64,000 nucleotides of DNA. Source: Cyanoderma ruficeps (taxonomy: Eukaryota; Chordata; Aves; Passeriformes; Timaliidae). Location: positions 5,355,956 to 5,419,955 of the forward strand of contig VZDJ01000041.1 of the NCBI GenBank assembly GCA_008694505.1, read 5' to 3'. Positions 12,163-25,143 of this stretch are shown here, piece after piece. The notes beneath the pieces were generated by a model. It saw nothing but the letters and a program-made list of their open reading frames with translations. It had not been told where the DNA came from and ran no database searches. How positions within the stretch are numbered: the first letter of the stretch is position 1; each line of letters starts with the position of its first letter. Both the position numbers and the translations under genes were made by a program.

Positions 12163-13929
12163 CGCACTTCCATTGCTTTTGGGGGGCCAAATCTTTTTTG
12201 CCATTGTGGGTACCAACTGGGCCCTTGTTCACCCTCTGTCTTTGCATAGTTCTTGAGTGCAAATAACAGTGTAGAACATTGCTGCTGAGGCTGTGGGCTC
12301 AGGGAGAGGTTAAGGGAGAAGATGAACTGAAACAGCAGGGATTACCACATCAAAATAATCTCAAGAAGAACGGAGCAGCAAGTGTCAGTTAAGCTGATGG
12401 TAGAAGGATCCACACACCATGGAGGAGAAGGGGATGAGGGACAGAAAAATTGAGTGCTCATGCAAGGCAGTGGCTGTCAAAGTGAGTCCTGATATCCAAA
12501 TCTTTTCCTAGGTCATTGTCGTTCTGGCTGACTGTCAGCAGGGAATGAAGTATTAATATTGTGACTTCTTTTCAGCTTCTGGTAATCTCATACCTTCTCT
12601 GTATTAATAGGGTTTGTGTGCATGATGTAGAAGACTGCTTAACAGCAAAGATCTTCCTTCATCTGCATTAGATTTTTACTGATAAAAGGTGATGATCTTT
12701 TTATGACGTCCCAGTCTTCCTCAGCATGTTGCTCACTGATGCTACAGAACTGCATCTTCTGCAGTAATTATTGGATTTGGCTTGATTCCTGTTTCTAGCC
12801 TTTTTTTAAAAATTATTATTTGATTGGTTTTCAGAACAGTTCCAGAAAGTTCCTGCAGGCTTGTCCTTGCACTGTCTGGGCACTCTGAATGCAGGGAGCT
12901 AAGGGTCACTGATAGTGGTGAGAATTAAACCCAATTATTTCTCTTGGGAGAAAGACAAAGCCAAGTAATATATGTGTGAGGGGAGGGTGATAATGAGAAG
13001 GAAGGAAAACAGTTTAAGTGGTGTGTGCTGACTTTGAATTGTAGGAAACATCTTGCATGGGTGGCATATGCATTTGATGAAATCTGTGCTTCCAAATGCT
13101 GTAACTACTTATGCATATCAACCCAGTGTAATCTTTTGTGGAGTTAATAGCAGTAAATGTTCAACTTAGATTTTCCAGATTGTCTGGAGGTTTAATTCTT
13201 TAAATCCCTTTGGATAGAGGTGAAGCAAGTGCATAGCTTGGACTGCGTGCTGTGACCTGGAACAGGATCTCGCTGGAATACACTAGCATGGGTGGCCTTC
13301 AGGAAGGAAGGCAGATGTTTATTGATATGAGGGGAGCGTGAGGGGGAATAGAGGGAAGTTTAAAAATTAACAGAAAATTAGCTCAGCTTTATCACTCCAA
13401 ATAAGACCTTTCAGCTGTGACTGTCAGTAAGAAAATCAAGAGCAGACCTGCTGCAAACCATGTCAAAAACATACAAAGAGTAGTGATACTGGAGCATCCT
13501 AAAGTCTGAGCAAAACAAGTTTGCCTGGCCAAAACTGCAGTACACTTGTACCACTAATATGCATAAGGTGAATGTAGCACAGCATTGTGTAACCTGCCAG
13601 TGATGGTGAGTGCTTGGAGACACCTCTCAGCTGGGGCTGAGAGTTCTGGCAGTGAGGTGCCAGTTGGATACAGAACATCAAATCTTCATTGTTAAGTGCT
13701 GGCAGAAGCTAAAGGTGTGGAGAAGGAGGCTGATGAGGGCAAATCAGCACTAGGGAAGTTTTGCTCAGTGGAGAGTAACATTAATACATGAGAAACCAGA
13801 ATACAGGCCCTGGGCAAGTTGGGCAGGACAGGACAGGCTGTCTAGAGCCCAACAAGCTCGCTCGCTGACACGGACTCCCTCAGAACCCTCTCTCCTCACA
13901 GCCTTTTGTTGTTGCATCTCGTATCTCCA
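12163..13929. other. Non-coding stretch, nothing recognised
   Basis: No gene, RNA or transposable element is recognised. Short open frames near 13.4-14.0 kb on the minus strand overlap one another in different frames and are not convincing. The sequence is ordinary AT-rich DNA. Confidence 0.5.
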
Positions 13930-13959
13930 TTTCTTTATGAGGCATTTTGTGCTATGCAC
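13930..13959 (+). repeat. 30-bp dispersed repeat, copy 1
   Basis: This 30-base block (starting TTTCTTTATGAGGCATTTTG) recurs exactly at 15726-15755. The flanks of the two copies do not align, so the shared block has sharp edges. A 16-base core (TATGAGGCATTTTGTG) occurs again at 32146-32161. The cause is unknown. It could be a fragment of an unrecognised repeat family or a templated insertion. Confidence 0.9.
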
Positions 13960-14780
13960 TGCCAGGTTTCTCCTGCTCCCTGACTCAGTGCAGGTTGCCA
14001 ATCAGAGCATTATCTGCATGTGGGCTGTATTTGCTATGTTGGAGTTTCAGGGGGGAAAGTCCATGGATATGCATCTCCGAGTTAGGACTTCTGTGTGTTT
14101 CTTATTTTCCATGCACTCCATCCCATTTGCCAGCCTCCTGTGCCACAGGCCACCTTTTCCCCCCACTGCTGTCAACATCCTGCATTCTCTCTCCTACAGC
14201 CAGTGGCTCTGGGAGCTCCTCCAGCCCCTTTGGCTTCTCCAGCAGTGATGCTGTGCATCTTTCCCACTGTCACCTCCCTAAGTAGTCTCTCCTTTCTTTT
14301 CTCCCAACCTGCAATGTTAGTTGTCTCTCCAAGGATGGGCAAGAGTTGCAAAGCTGAGATAGCCAGACAGGGTGAGAGAAATAGGGGATATTAATGACTT
14401 CCTTGAAGAACCCTGGAAATTCATGGTGACATGGGAGGGGTTGGAAAAAACAAACTTGTCAGTGGATGTAGCCTCTGTTTTCTTTTTTCCTTTTCAAGTT
14501 TTCAGCCAGTAAGAATGAAATCTTCCTCTAAAATCTGAGGATGGATCAGAAGTGGTATTGCAGCTTCACATATAAGACAGTAAGGCAATTTACTGTTGAG
14601 CAGAGTACTAGGTCATGCTTTCTTTGCCTAAGATGTTTTGAATTTTTTTTATGTAGCTGACAGATGCTCTTTACTTGCACTCAGCTCTTAAAACTGGCTA
14701 CTTTCCATTTCACACAGAGCTATTATTAGCAGAAGCTTGGGAGCAGATCAAATTTGATACACCATGAAAAATTGTGCAAA

Positions 14781-14868
14781 TCCTTATTTTTCTGTGTAGG
14801 AAAGCTGAGGCATAGAGAGGCTCAGTGCTAAAGGTTAAGCAGTGAATTGTGTACCAGAACTAAAATTA
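14781..14868 (-). mobile_element. MIR-like SINE remnant
   Basis: The plus strand reads like the reverse complement of the MIR consensus: a diverged version of the CATTTTACAGATGAGGAAAC segment, then GCTGAGGCATAGAGAGG, then AGGTTAAGCAGTGAATTG. The order and spacing of these pieces fit MIR. Similarity is partial, as expected for an element more than 100 million years old. No promoter boxes are intact. Confidence 0.65.
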
Positions 14869-15725
14869 AACATGAATTTCTTATTTCAGGTTTCCTGCTT
14901 GCCTTTTAGTTCATACAGTTGTTTTCCAGTGCTGGTAACTCCAGTGAGGTGGTTTTGGCTGTTTAAATCTAAGGTGTATGTGTTTTCTGTCATTGCCTCA
15001 GCCTGTCATATTTACCAAAACTGAGTTACTTGGACTACTCACACAACCTGCAAAGGTTGACATAAGATTGGTGTGGTTGCAAATCTCATAGAAATTATGT
15101 CCTTGTGCACATGATTTTACAGGATGCTTTTTAGTAATTTGCAGGCTACAGCTTTTTTTTTCAATATATGATAAGCCTCTCAAACAAAAAGGTCTTCTGC
15201 AGCTAAGTGCATTACAAGGAATCCATGTTCTTAGCAGAAAAGAGACACTATCCAAAGCAATTATACTGGAAGCTAGGAGAATTAAGACTTAGAGATAAAA
15301 TAATTTATCATGTAAATCAAACCTACTGGAAATGCATGTACAGGTTGTATCCCTAGATAGAAAATGTACTTCAGTCAGCTGAAATGTTGACAAATATAAT
15401 CATTGTGATGAAGTTTCTTTTGCACAGTTTGTCCTTGATTTCAAATAGTTTAATCTAAATTTTCCTTTCTGGAATGGAACTTTCATATAGTGTCTGTGCT
15501 ACTGTTTGCAATCAAGTCCTGCAGTTGTAATGTCAATCTTGATAATATCTCTCAATCTCAGATAACATTATCTGGGAGTTAGTAAGTCTGTATATAAGTG
15601 TCCTGTACTTAATTTTGCTGAATCTTCAGGACACTGTTTAGGCACGTATTTAAAACCCTCTAAAATACTGGTTAGACACCCCAGTCAATATGGTGTTATA
15701 CACAGTTTTTTGGAATGTATGTTGG
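14869..15725. other. Non-coding stretch
   Basis: A minus-strand frame at 14998-15255 is open and Cys-rich, with an acceptor-like TTAGCTGCAG upstream and a TTG/GTAAAT donor-like site at its end. I recognise no family in it. The rest shows nothing identifiable. Confidence 0.45.
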
Positions 15726-15755
15726 TTTCTTTATGAGGCATTTTGTGCTATGCAC
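15726..15755 (+). repeat. 30-bp dispersed repeat, copy 2
   Basis: Exact match over 30 bases to 13930-13959, in direct orientation and about 1.8 kb away. Flanking bases differ immediately on both sides. A match this long is not expected by chance in 64 kb. Confidence 0.9.
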
Positions 15756-18700
15756 ACACCCTGTACATCTAGTAAGAGACAACATCTAAGGAAAGCTTCC
15801 TTAATGCAATGAGAAAATTATCTGGTAGGTATTAAAGAAGCTCTGTTCTAGTTCAGAGAAATTAGATGTAAGAAATAAAACTTAGTTGTTTTTCACAAAA
15901 GAGGTTTGTACAATAAAATTTTCTAGTACATTAGGACAGAATTCAAGTGGTTGGTAATATAATGTATTTAGCAGAAGACCTTTGTGGATTAATTTATTTC
16001 TGAAAATCCACAGTTTTCTCATTACTGTAACTGCATAATTCCCATGTACAATTCTCAGTGCTGTCTCATGAGCACTTAAATCAGTTTTCAGTTCTCCAGG
16101 TATAAAGTGGTAGTGTGGTGTCTGAGCAATGAGACCACCATAATGTCCTTCAGAAAGTCAGCTTGGCTGTCAACTTGTGCTATAATTTTGATTCTACGAA
16201 AGAATGATTTTACAGAATGGAAAATTCAGATGTTGAAATCTCATTGACTTCCAGAAAAAAGTTGTGAACATTACTCTTCTGCTTCTTTACAAACCTGAGT
16301 GTGGAGTTCATGTACTTTTGCTTTCTTTCCTCCGTGCTCATATGATCTCTTTCTGGTGTTAATCAGAACAATTGTTCTCACATGGGCTGGTCCTGAAGGG
16401 TGGTGAGTTGTTAATGGTGTGGTTCATGTCATCTGCTCTAAACCATATACAGTATTCTGGGGTAACTGGGGATAAGTCCTCTGAAGTTGCTTTCCTGTTA
16501 TCCTTTCTGTTTTATGAAATGGGCAGCCTCCTGAGCCTGTGCAAATAAACAGAATTGAAAAAGAAAAATACTTGTTTTGATGCCTGGATGTTGGTGATGT
16601 ATGTACTAGTGTTTGTTTTTCTTTCCCTGGGCATGATGAAATGGTACATTGTAGCCACCTTATTTTTCTTGGCTTTACTCCTTAATTTCTCTTATGTGGA
16701 TGCAAAATAATAAAAAAGAACTTGAGTCACATCATATGTGGGAGATTTTCATTTAAAACGTGTCTCAGTGCACAGATTGCACCACACAGTTGAAAAATAA
16801 GAATTACAACTAGTTTAGTTGTTTCGATATAAGGTTTATAGGAATCAGTCTTACACTGACTTTTCCTTGAGGTCCTACATACCTTTTTGTCTTCCTTTTC
16901 TTTCAGGCATTGTTTTCACTCCAGTTGCTTTTGTTGAACCAATATTCAGTTCAACATAGAAAGGGTTTGATCGGCACACTTGACAAGCAGCTGCTGAAGG
17001 AAGAGGGACTTCCTGGGTCAGCTTCAGTGTTGGATCTGAGATGTTGTATGATTTAGATCAGTGTTGGAGTACCTGTACTTGTGTGATTATGTCAGGCTTT
17101 CTTATCTTTCTGGTGTTTTAAGTGTCATTCTCTGTATTTCTTAAGTGTCTCTATCAACTTAATCCAGTGCTCCTGGCTTCCCATTTATGTCCATTCAGGG
17201 CTTCCTCCATTGTGCTGTCAGATCTATTTGGGCACTTGCACGCTTAGCAAGACTCAGAACAAATCCACCTGAAAATAACCATTTATTTTGCTGGGTTGCT
17301 TTACAGAGAGATCAGCTCTCTGATCAAGTTCATTGCTTGGTTGCTCGAACATCCTGGCTGGCAGAACAGAGGGGATCCAACATGGAGAAGTTGTTCACCC
17401 CATGTGAAACAGTGCTGTTGCCAGACAGGAAACCCATGTTACTGCTTGTATTATATATTCTGCATCTGATGGAGCAAAGACATATCTTGCTGTCCTTTAC
17501 TCAGAGCATTCAGTCTTGCTCAAAGTTGGCTAAAGGGAAAAGAATCCTGGTTTCTGTTTTTAAGAATTATGTTTCACTTGCTCCCCTGAAGAACCCTGGG
17601 GACTTTTTCACAGTCCCCTTAAACGAAAGATGAAGTGATATCCAAGAAATTCAAACTTCCTGCATTTGCTTTTAGCAGAATCCAGCTACAGGTGATGATG
17701 AAGCAGCTGAGGTGCTGCGGGATATTGATGAATCTGCTTTGATGCAGTTTCTGAATTTTGTGGCAAGTGATATCATGCTAAATTACCATATTCTCCATTA
17801 TTCCTTGGTTTCTCTTGTCCTGCTATATTTTTTTTTTTTCACATTAGGCAGAACTGAAGGCCTAATAGCCTTTTTACACTGAAGGTCATTTAAAGCTGTA
17901 GGCTTGCTTTCTCTCTGTTCCATAATCATTATTAGAACTGAAGAAGTGGGTAGATAAAGAGAATCATCCAACATCAGAATTATATTTAATCATTCTGGTC
18001 TGTGGATAAGAGTTTAAAGGTGTGATTAGAGTTTGAAATTACAGAAAGGGAAAAGGATAGAAGATGCATTTTTGTTGCTTACAATAAATGGAATAAGAAG
18101 ATGGAAGATTGTCTCAAATTTGATTCCATTCATTGCTCATCAGATAAGGTAGGAGTATTTGACTTGATTTAAATAACATTTTTCCTTTTTTATTTGAAGT
18201 GAACATTTCTGAAACTAATATATCCAGCTGCACAAATTTTATGTGCAAATTTCTTTTCCCATGTGAGCCTGATCTCTGTGGAAAATGTAGACTTAAGATA
18301 TGACAAGTAAAACTATCATCCTTGAAGTACAGTTTCTTCCAGGCATGAGATATGAGTCATGGTTGGACTCTGTAATCTCAGACGTCTTTTTTCAACTTAA
18401 TGATTATATGGTACCAGAGGAGCATTATTTTTCATATATTGTACTTGACGTACAAAGCCTCCTGGATTTATTTTACTTGAACATTTTTAAACACCTCTGT
18501 GTTTTACTGACTAAGAAAAAAATATCTATACAGGTAACCCAGCTGTATATCTATTTGTAGTCCATTAATCGTGGCAATCATATGTAATTTTTAAACAGCT
18601 GATCTTTAGTGACTTCACAAGGACATGTACTTAACACTAGATACCTCTGCAGTTGCATCTGCTGCATCTGTTCATACTGTCATTGCACAAATGTGGGTCT

Positions 18701-20835
18701 CATGTTCTTGGAAGGGTTTGGCATTTTCACTGTGAGGATCCCATGCTCTGAGTTTCTCAATATAATGCACTGGTTTCTCAGAAAAACTGGAAAGGGAGAA
18801 AAGTGTTTCATGCACAAGCTGTCAGATGTAATTTTGTTTGTATTAACCGTGAAATGACACCTTATGTTTATGATTTATTTTTATAAGGAATAAGTGGACT
18901 TCAGTTTTTTGTTCCCTTTCAAATTACTAGAACTACTATGGGTTTATCCAGAAGTCTGAGTAAACATGCAGTTTTAAGAAAAATAGTGGCTGCCTAAGGT
19001 TATCTACACTGTTGAGAATGAATTTGAGGCAGTTATGGCTTTCTTTATATCATGGCAATGGATTACTTCATGTTCAATTTGTGGTTTTCTATACTCCCAG
19101 CTTTTGTTTTTCAGAATTTTTGCCCACTATGTATTTGTGCAATTAGTTCTCCTTGAGTGTAGTACTTTGAACTTACCATTTCTGAATTGCATCTTGTGTT
19201 TTTTCAAGGCCATTTTGAAGTCTGTTTATTGCCACCATGGTGCTTGCAACACTGCTCAGCTTGTTTTCATTTGAAAGGTGTTTTTGCTACATTAGCAGCC
19301 AAGAGAGTAATGGAAACAGAGTAAGATCCATGCACCTGTCTAACAGGAATTCTATGTAAGTACTCTTAATGTATGAAATTACTTAGAGGAAACTAGTGAA
19401 AATTACTCTTTGAATAGTTTTCCAACTTGGTCAGTATACAATATCTGTCCCTTGACAATAATCACATGTTTGATTTTGAACATGTTGTGTGAGACAGAGT
19501 CAAATAGCCTTATTAAAGCAATAACTGTGTCATCCTCCAAGGTATCTCCTGCTGCCACAGGCAATTTTACCTTCTAACCATCTTAAGAAAGAAATATTTC
19601 CTACGTGCTTGTTTATCAGTTCAGCAGGCTATCTATTGAAAATAGAAGTGTTGGCAGAAACAGGTTTTGCTAGAATGAACAGAATATAAGGATTTCTTCA
19701 AAGAAAGACATATTTTTGTTTTATGAAAAAAGGTTAGCGACCAGTCAAATAATTGGGGTAATAAAATTCTTCTGTACAACTTAGCCTGCCTTCAAGGCTG
19801 GTGGTGCTTTAAAATCCAGATCTCTCCTGCAATTACATACTTTGAACATTGAGGTTTCTAAGAAGAGAATACCGGTTGTTTCCTAAGAAACCGAAAGGAA
19901 GTTAGAGCTTTAATGAGTGTGCCTGGATTACACGATGTAACAGGGCAAAACTAAGTAACCATAAATTCCCTGCTTCAGAGGCATCTTGGAAGATCTTTGA
20001 ATATAGCTCATAACAAGTGCCAGAATTTTATTTTTCCTGCTTTGTGAGTTGTTTTTAATTTCAGTTTATAGAAGTAGTAGATAGTTTGTCTGATTTCATG
20101 TAACTATGTAAGGAATAACTAACTTCAGTAAAAACCTACTAATTGAACTCAATATAACCTGCAATACAGATTAAACCATGTAAAGTCAGTGTCAACACAT
20201 TTTCCTCAGTCACAGGACACATATCTACTATTTCTCTCCTTGAGTGAGTATGCTGATCTCTCTTTTGGTTTAGTTGCAGCAGTAAATGTCATTGTGAAAA
20301 GCTGTCCGTTGTAAACAAAGTCTCTTCATGATGACAAGCTGTTTCAGTTCCTACCTCAGCACAAATACTTTACCTCCTTATTTCCTTTTATTTACTTATT
20401 TTAACAGCTCTACGGGGTCATGCTGATAGATTCACAGTTAGCTCTTTGTGACTTTACTTTCCATGGGTAAAAAGACATTTTGAACATTTTCATTTGCTGT
20501 ACATTTAGAGCATTAGATCCCTGTGTCTCTTTCCCTTCCACTGAAAATCCTTTGCCATAGAAGACCTTGATTTGATACTTCAGAAGTACAGGATCATGGG
20601 GTTGCTCTTACAAAACCCAGCAAGAATTGTTTCACAGAATAGTTTTGATTTCTGCAAAGCTTGTTTGACAGTAAAATTAGAGGTCACTTAAGGCTGTTGC
20701 TGTATTGGTGCAGCACAGTGATAGATCAGTTGCAATGCTTCCTTGGAGTAAGACTAATTTTTAGAACTCCAGTTAACTTGAATACAATAAAAACTATCAA
20801 AAGTCTTCAAAGCACAACCTGTGATGAAAGACAAT
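15756..20835. other. Long non-coding stretch, nothing recognised
   Basis: AT-rich, CpG-poor DNA. The longest open frame (17187-17633, plus, 148 codons) has no recognisable motif and no signal peptide, and lies within the range expected by chance. There is a T-run near 17829-17840. I see no transposable element I can name. Confidence 0.5.
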
Positions 20836-20940
20836 GAGAGAAGGTTTATTTAGCTTGGAGAAGAAAAGACTGAGGGGAAATGTAATAGTCCTCAAACATG
20901 TGGAAAGTTACTTCAAAGAGGGAGAGCCTTTGCTTGTATA
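20836..20940 (+). mobile_element. Old CR1 LINE fragment
   Basis: The segment matches the CR1 ORF2 3' region in order: TTTAGCTTGGAGAAGAAAAG, GACTGAGGGGAAATGTAATA, then ATGTGGAAAG and TTACTTCAAAGAGG. These correspond to the well-known CR1 block encoding a Leu-Phe-Ser-Leu-Glu motif followed by the Gly-Asp-Leu-Ile segment. Divergence is high and the match fades after about 20940. It is a dead fragment of an old CR1 subfamily, with neither a 5' part nor a 3' tail. Confidence 0.75.
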
Positions 20941-22694
20941 ATTCTTCCTGGCTTTTGAACACAGTCTAGCTGTGTCACCATAGATTTAAATTATTTCTAG
21001 TGGTGCTATGAAGTTATTTGTAGTGTGTCTGTCCCTGAGCTAGTGGAACAATTGGAGATTGTGTTGATGTAGGAAAGTACTGCAGCTGTACCTATAAGGT
21101 GTATGTTCAGGTGCAAGTTCCCTGCTTGTCCAGCTTGTATTAGAACTCATTTGATGGCTTTCTATTGGAGAGATTGCAAAACTGCTGAAATTTTCCACAG
21201 CTGATCAGTAGTAATCTGCTTTATTCCTAAAATAAAGAATGAGGCAGCAGAGGGGGGACTGATAACCATTGCAAGAGCAATGTGAGGAAAATCTTGCTGT
21301 TGGGAGCTACCCTCTGATACTTTCTTTTTGTCAGGTTCCAGGAGGTAGACTCATATATTTCTGCTTTAGCCTGCTGGCCCTCATTCAGTGATCTAGCAGT
21401 TTTTATTGTGGCTAAAAATTCTGAGACAGTAGGTAAATTATAGAACACTGTAGGATTTGCACCCTGGATCTCTGTTTACTGCTGTTTCTCCTTATGAGCC
21501 CTGAGGGGTCCCAGAGTTAGCAGCCAAATAGCTACAATAGTATGTTCAAAGTTAGCAGGGCTGGATTTTTTTTTTGTTTGATTTTTTACATTTTTTTGTT
21601 GTTGGGTTTGTTTGTTTGTTTTTTTAATCATATATTTTTAAAAGGATATCTAAATGTTCTGAGGGAACTTCAGCATTTTTTGTTTTCCAACTCAGCATCC
21701 ATTTCCAAAGTATCTGCACTCTGAAATCTGCAATCACCAATCACCATCATGTTGCCCATATATTTAACCCAGTAGGGCTTCTGACTGATTAGTCCTTTGG
21801 TAGATGTTCAGCATTATGCCAGTGTTTCAGATCTACAGGATTTAGGACAGGGGAAGTCTTCCCTTATTAGATATATTTACAGAATGAAGCAGTCAGCCTT
21901 GCTTGAAATCCCAAATAATTTTCATGCAGTGGAGAAGTTGTAATTCTCTATATATATTGTAGGCTATTTTTGGTGTTCAGACATCTGCCATAGATTCAGG
22001 TATGGTTTCCCAGCAAGCTTAAGACTACACTGCAGCTCAAATTAATGGCCCTGCCTGCAATATGTTGAGTTTTCATGTGGGTGATCCACTTGTTCTGAGT
22101 TAGCCCCTGGCTGGATGAGTGCTACAGGTGACAAGAAGGCAGGAACAGGCATGGAGGGAGGAGTCGATGCCACCTTTGGAAGACACAGTGCACAGCTTGT
22201 CACAGTGGCTGAGTGTGAAACTTCAGGTTCAGGACCAGACTTAGGTCAGACAGCAGGATCTTTGCCAGTACCACATGCTTTGACCAGTTTGTGCCTTGCA
22301 CTGGCTGTGCTGTTTGTCCCATTTATCCAACACGTTGCGAATTGTTTCTTTCGTAAGATCATGGGAACTTGTCTCCCTCAGATTTTTCAAATTCTCATTA
22401 CCTAGGCTGTATGAGTGAATGCCCTTACTTTCTTCTCTTTGCTTTCGGATTGACTTCTCTGTCAGCCTTGAAGAATTACGTTGTTTTCCAACAATGCATT
22501 CTCTTTCCCCTTTCTAATTCTCATGTACTGTGACATGCCATGTTGATTAAGGAGGTCTCAAATTGTCTTCTCTATCAGCATATTAGGAAACTTTTTCCTT
22601 GCTTTTGCATTTAGCAGTTCTTATCGAGAAAGAGCATTAAGTAAAAGACAAGAGTAGTGGATCATCTTCTCTAGTTTCATGCAAACTGTGTCCA
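20941..22694. other. Non-coding stretch with T-rich tract
   Basis: It contains a T-rich low-complexity tract at about 21565-21626 with TTTG repeats. A minus-strand segment at 21311-21420 is open for 36 codons between an acceptor-like site preceded by a good pyrimidine tract (CTACTGTCTCAG) and an AGG/GTAGCT donor-like site. It is exon-like but unrecognised. No other feature is seen. Confidence 0.45.
21311..21420 (-). other. Exon-like open segment (unproven)
   Basis: On the minus strand, a pyrimidine-rich tract ending ACCTACTGTCTCAG precedes 110 bases with no stop in one frame. An AGG/GTAGCT donor-like site follows. The reading begins after the first base of a split codon and ends on a codon boundary. 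The translation is hydrophilic and contains WNLT, a possible N-glycosylation site. I recognise no domain. Chance is a real alternative. Confidence 0.15.
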
Positions 22695-22723
22695 CTCATG
22701 GATGTTTTAAAAACATCCATGAG
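22695..22723. repeat. 29-bp palindrome, 14-bp perfect arms
   Basis: CTCATGGATGTTTT at 22695-22708 is the exact reverse complement of AAAACATCCATGAG at 22710-22723, with one central base (A). No mismatch occurs in the arms. The structure could extrude as a small cruciform or bind a dimeric protein. It does not match a known transposon end that I can name. Confidence 0.95.
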
Positions 22724-24564
22724 CTGTATTTTCTCATTGTCTCTGCTGACAGGAATCATCTTAATTACAAGTGACTCTGAGCAATAAAGTTCCACAGGCA
22801 TCTATTGTCAGACTTGGCAATTGCATTAAAAAATCACCCAAAGTGGAAGTAACTGGAGGGAACATGAGAGGCGATTTATTTATTTGTGAGTTGCTACTTG
22901 AATCATTTTCTTATTGTGTATACAGTTGCAACAAGCAAGTTGCACTGCCTGTGCACAGCTAACGAGGACGGGTCTAGGGCCCACTGCACTCTAACTCCAT
23001 TAACACATACATGAGCTAAGCCAGTTTTGGACAGAGTGAGTCCTGTGTCCCTGTCCCCAAGCACTGGCTCACACTCTTGAGTGTGTACTCGTGGCGTGAA
23101 ATAGGTGAAAGATGCATCCCTTGAGAACTGACTTGAGAGAAAAAAAGGCAAAATCTATTTTTCATCTGCATAAGTTCCTCAGTTCTATTAATTGTAAAGC
23201 TGCAAAAAACATCTGTGTCTGCCAAAAGGAAATGGAGATATGGGGTGGATGAGAGAGTGGACCTATGAGATGAGGGACTACCTCTCCCAGAGGCAGAGCC
23301 AACTGATCCTAAAACAAGCATTTGTTGAGTGATGAATTTAGGCAAGTGATGGCAAGTCTGTTTAAGATGTCCTAAGCAACCTCTGGACACTAGCCCCATC
23401 TTTCAGGTAAGTTACTGTAATTCCTTTCAGCTGCTGCTTGTTCAGCTGTGAACTGATCCAGATGAAAAAAGCAGGGTTTAGATGGGGACTGGGGAGTTCA
23501 GTCAGTTTGAAATCTGTTTGTTCTGGGAGCTCCTAAATGTCTGCTCCCATGAAGAAGGGAACAGGACCAGACTGGTGGTGTTGGGAAGAAGATGAGAGTT
23601 GTTTTGGCTGACATTGGCACTAGAGAAAGGAATCAGCAAACTGAAGGAAACATGCAGTTGTTCATATGAGAAGGGCAGTTATTATTGTTATAAACACTGT
23701 TTTTCTTTTTTAACGATTGGCTTAAAATTCTGTCTCTTGAAATGAAAAGATTTCCCTTTTTCCAGTGTGAAAGCCAAGCATTCATTCATATGTTCTGTTT
23801 CATAACTCACATTTTCAGTCACTGGGTTTGTCTTCGCTATTTTTAATTTTCTTCTGTAGCTGCTGTGTTTCTCTTGACTCTCTCTACTTAGTCATATATG
23901 AGTCTATTTTTTCTATTTATTCTTTTTTTTTTTTCTACTTTGTTTAATTCACTGGAGCATATGATCTGTCCTGTTTCATCCTTGCAGTAGAATGATTGGA
24001 TTCTCTTAGAGGGTGAAAAAAAACGCAGAAAAAAACCAGAAAAAAGCTATGATTTGGGATGTGAGGTTTATGCTATAGTATTTGGCTCTTTACATGCGTG
24101 AAATTCTCATTGCTAGTAATGGACATACCTTAATGTACATACCTCCATACATAGTGGAAGAAATAGACTGAAATAAAGGTCAGATAAAAAAATAGTGTCC
24201 TAATTACTGTTCTCAGTAAGTGTTTCTCTATAGCAGATAATGCAACTGGGCTTTTTTGTTTTTTTTCAGGAGGATGAACCACCTTTGCTTTCCAGGAGCC
24301 TTGGTGGTATTGATGTTGGCCGTAATGACTTGCCGTATGACCATTTGCCTTGCAATGGTAGAAGAGGAATTAGGGCTGAGACTTCCTGGTCTCCAGACCT
24401 TGATTTAAACTTCTCCATCTTTAAGCATATTTCTAGTCTTTGTCTTGGAGTTATCTTGCTTACCTATTGAGGCAGCTGGTTAAAATGACAGAATGTGAAT
24501 GCTGGGAGTAATGGGGAATGTTTACTGTCCAATGGGATACAAGTGCCCCTATCAATGTACTTAC
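22724..24564. other. Non-coding stretch
   Basis: A minus-strand frame ending near 23.02 kb has, near 23.22 kb, a strong acceptor-like site (TTTCCTTTTGGCAG) followed by an open segment with an NRT sequon. Its donor is uncertain. There is a T-run near 23924-23935 and an A-rich stretch near 24017-24045. Nothing else is recognised. Confidence 0.45.
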
Positions 24565-24786
24565 ACTTGTTAACCAGAAAGTGATTTTACTTTGAACATC
24601 CTCTATGGGGGATTGGTTTTCACATACTGCATAATTCTGGTCAGCTGAGCAGTTTCCTGTAACAGCAAAGAAGCCAAAATCAGCTTCCATTCCTCTGACA
24701 CCATTCAATGTGGATCCATCATGTAACACACTCTTGCCTATCATGAGACCTATCCATGCAAAATAGATGTCGGGTGTAACCATATA
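24565..24786 (-). other. Exon-like open segment (best of the set, unproven)
   Basis: On the minus strand this 222-base segment encodes 74 codons without a stop. It starts after CAAAGCAG and ends at AGT/GTAAGT, a perfect six-base donor match. A second acceptor-like site, CTCTCTGTAG, lies 10 bases upstream and keeps the frame. The translation has a TPDIYFAWIGLMIG run, an NCS sequon and three Cys, as an extracellular domain might. I recognise no family. Its start phase matches the end phase of 25808-26081. Codon third positions show no clear bias, so chance cannot be excluded. Confidence 0.22.
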
Positions 24787-25143
24787 CTGCTTTGAGCTAC
24801 AGAGAGTTGGTGTCACACTCTGAAGTCATCATTATTTTCAGAAGGCTTTACTTGTTCCATCTGCCTAACCTTTCAAAAATAGGCTGATATTAATAATGTT
24901 ATAGTAGGCATTTTATGTTGAAATAAATTCCTACTATACTGGCATTTTTGTTCATCAAATAGAAGTCCACCATGAGGAGGAATAGAACACGGTGCACACT
25001 AACTTTAGAGAAGAGATTCTTAGTTTTAAATCATTCACCAAAATTGTATTTTTTTCTGTTTGAATGCTGAGTAGATCTAAAGAAAAGCCTGTCAAGTGAT
25101 CAGTAATTGAATTCAAAATCTTCATCAAGAACAAGATTCCACC

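Noticed and set aside
17187..17633. 148-codon plus-strand ORF as a gene
   Set aside because: No recognisable domain, signal peptide or splice context. Its length is within chance for 64 kb in six frames.
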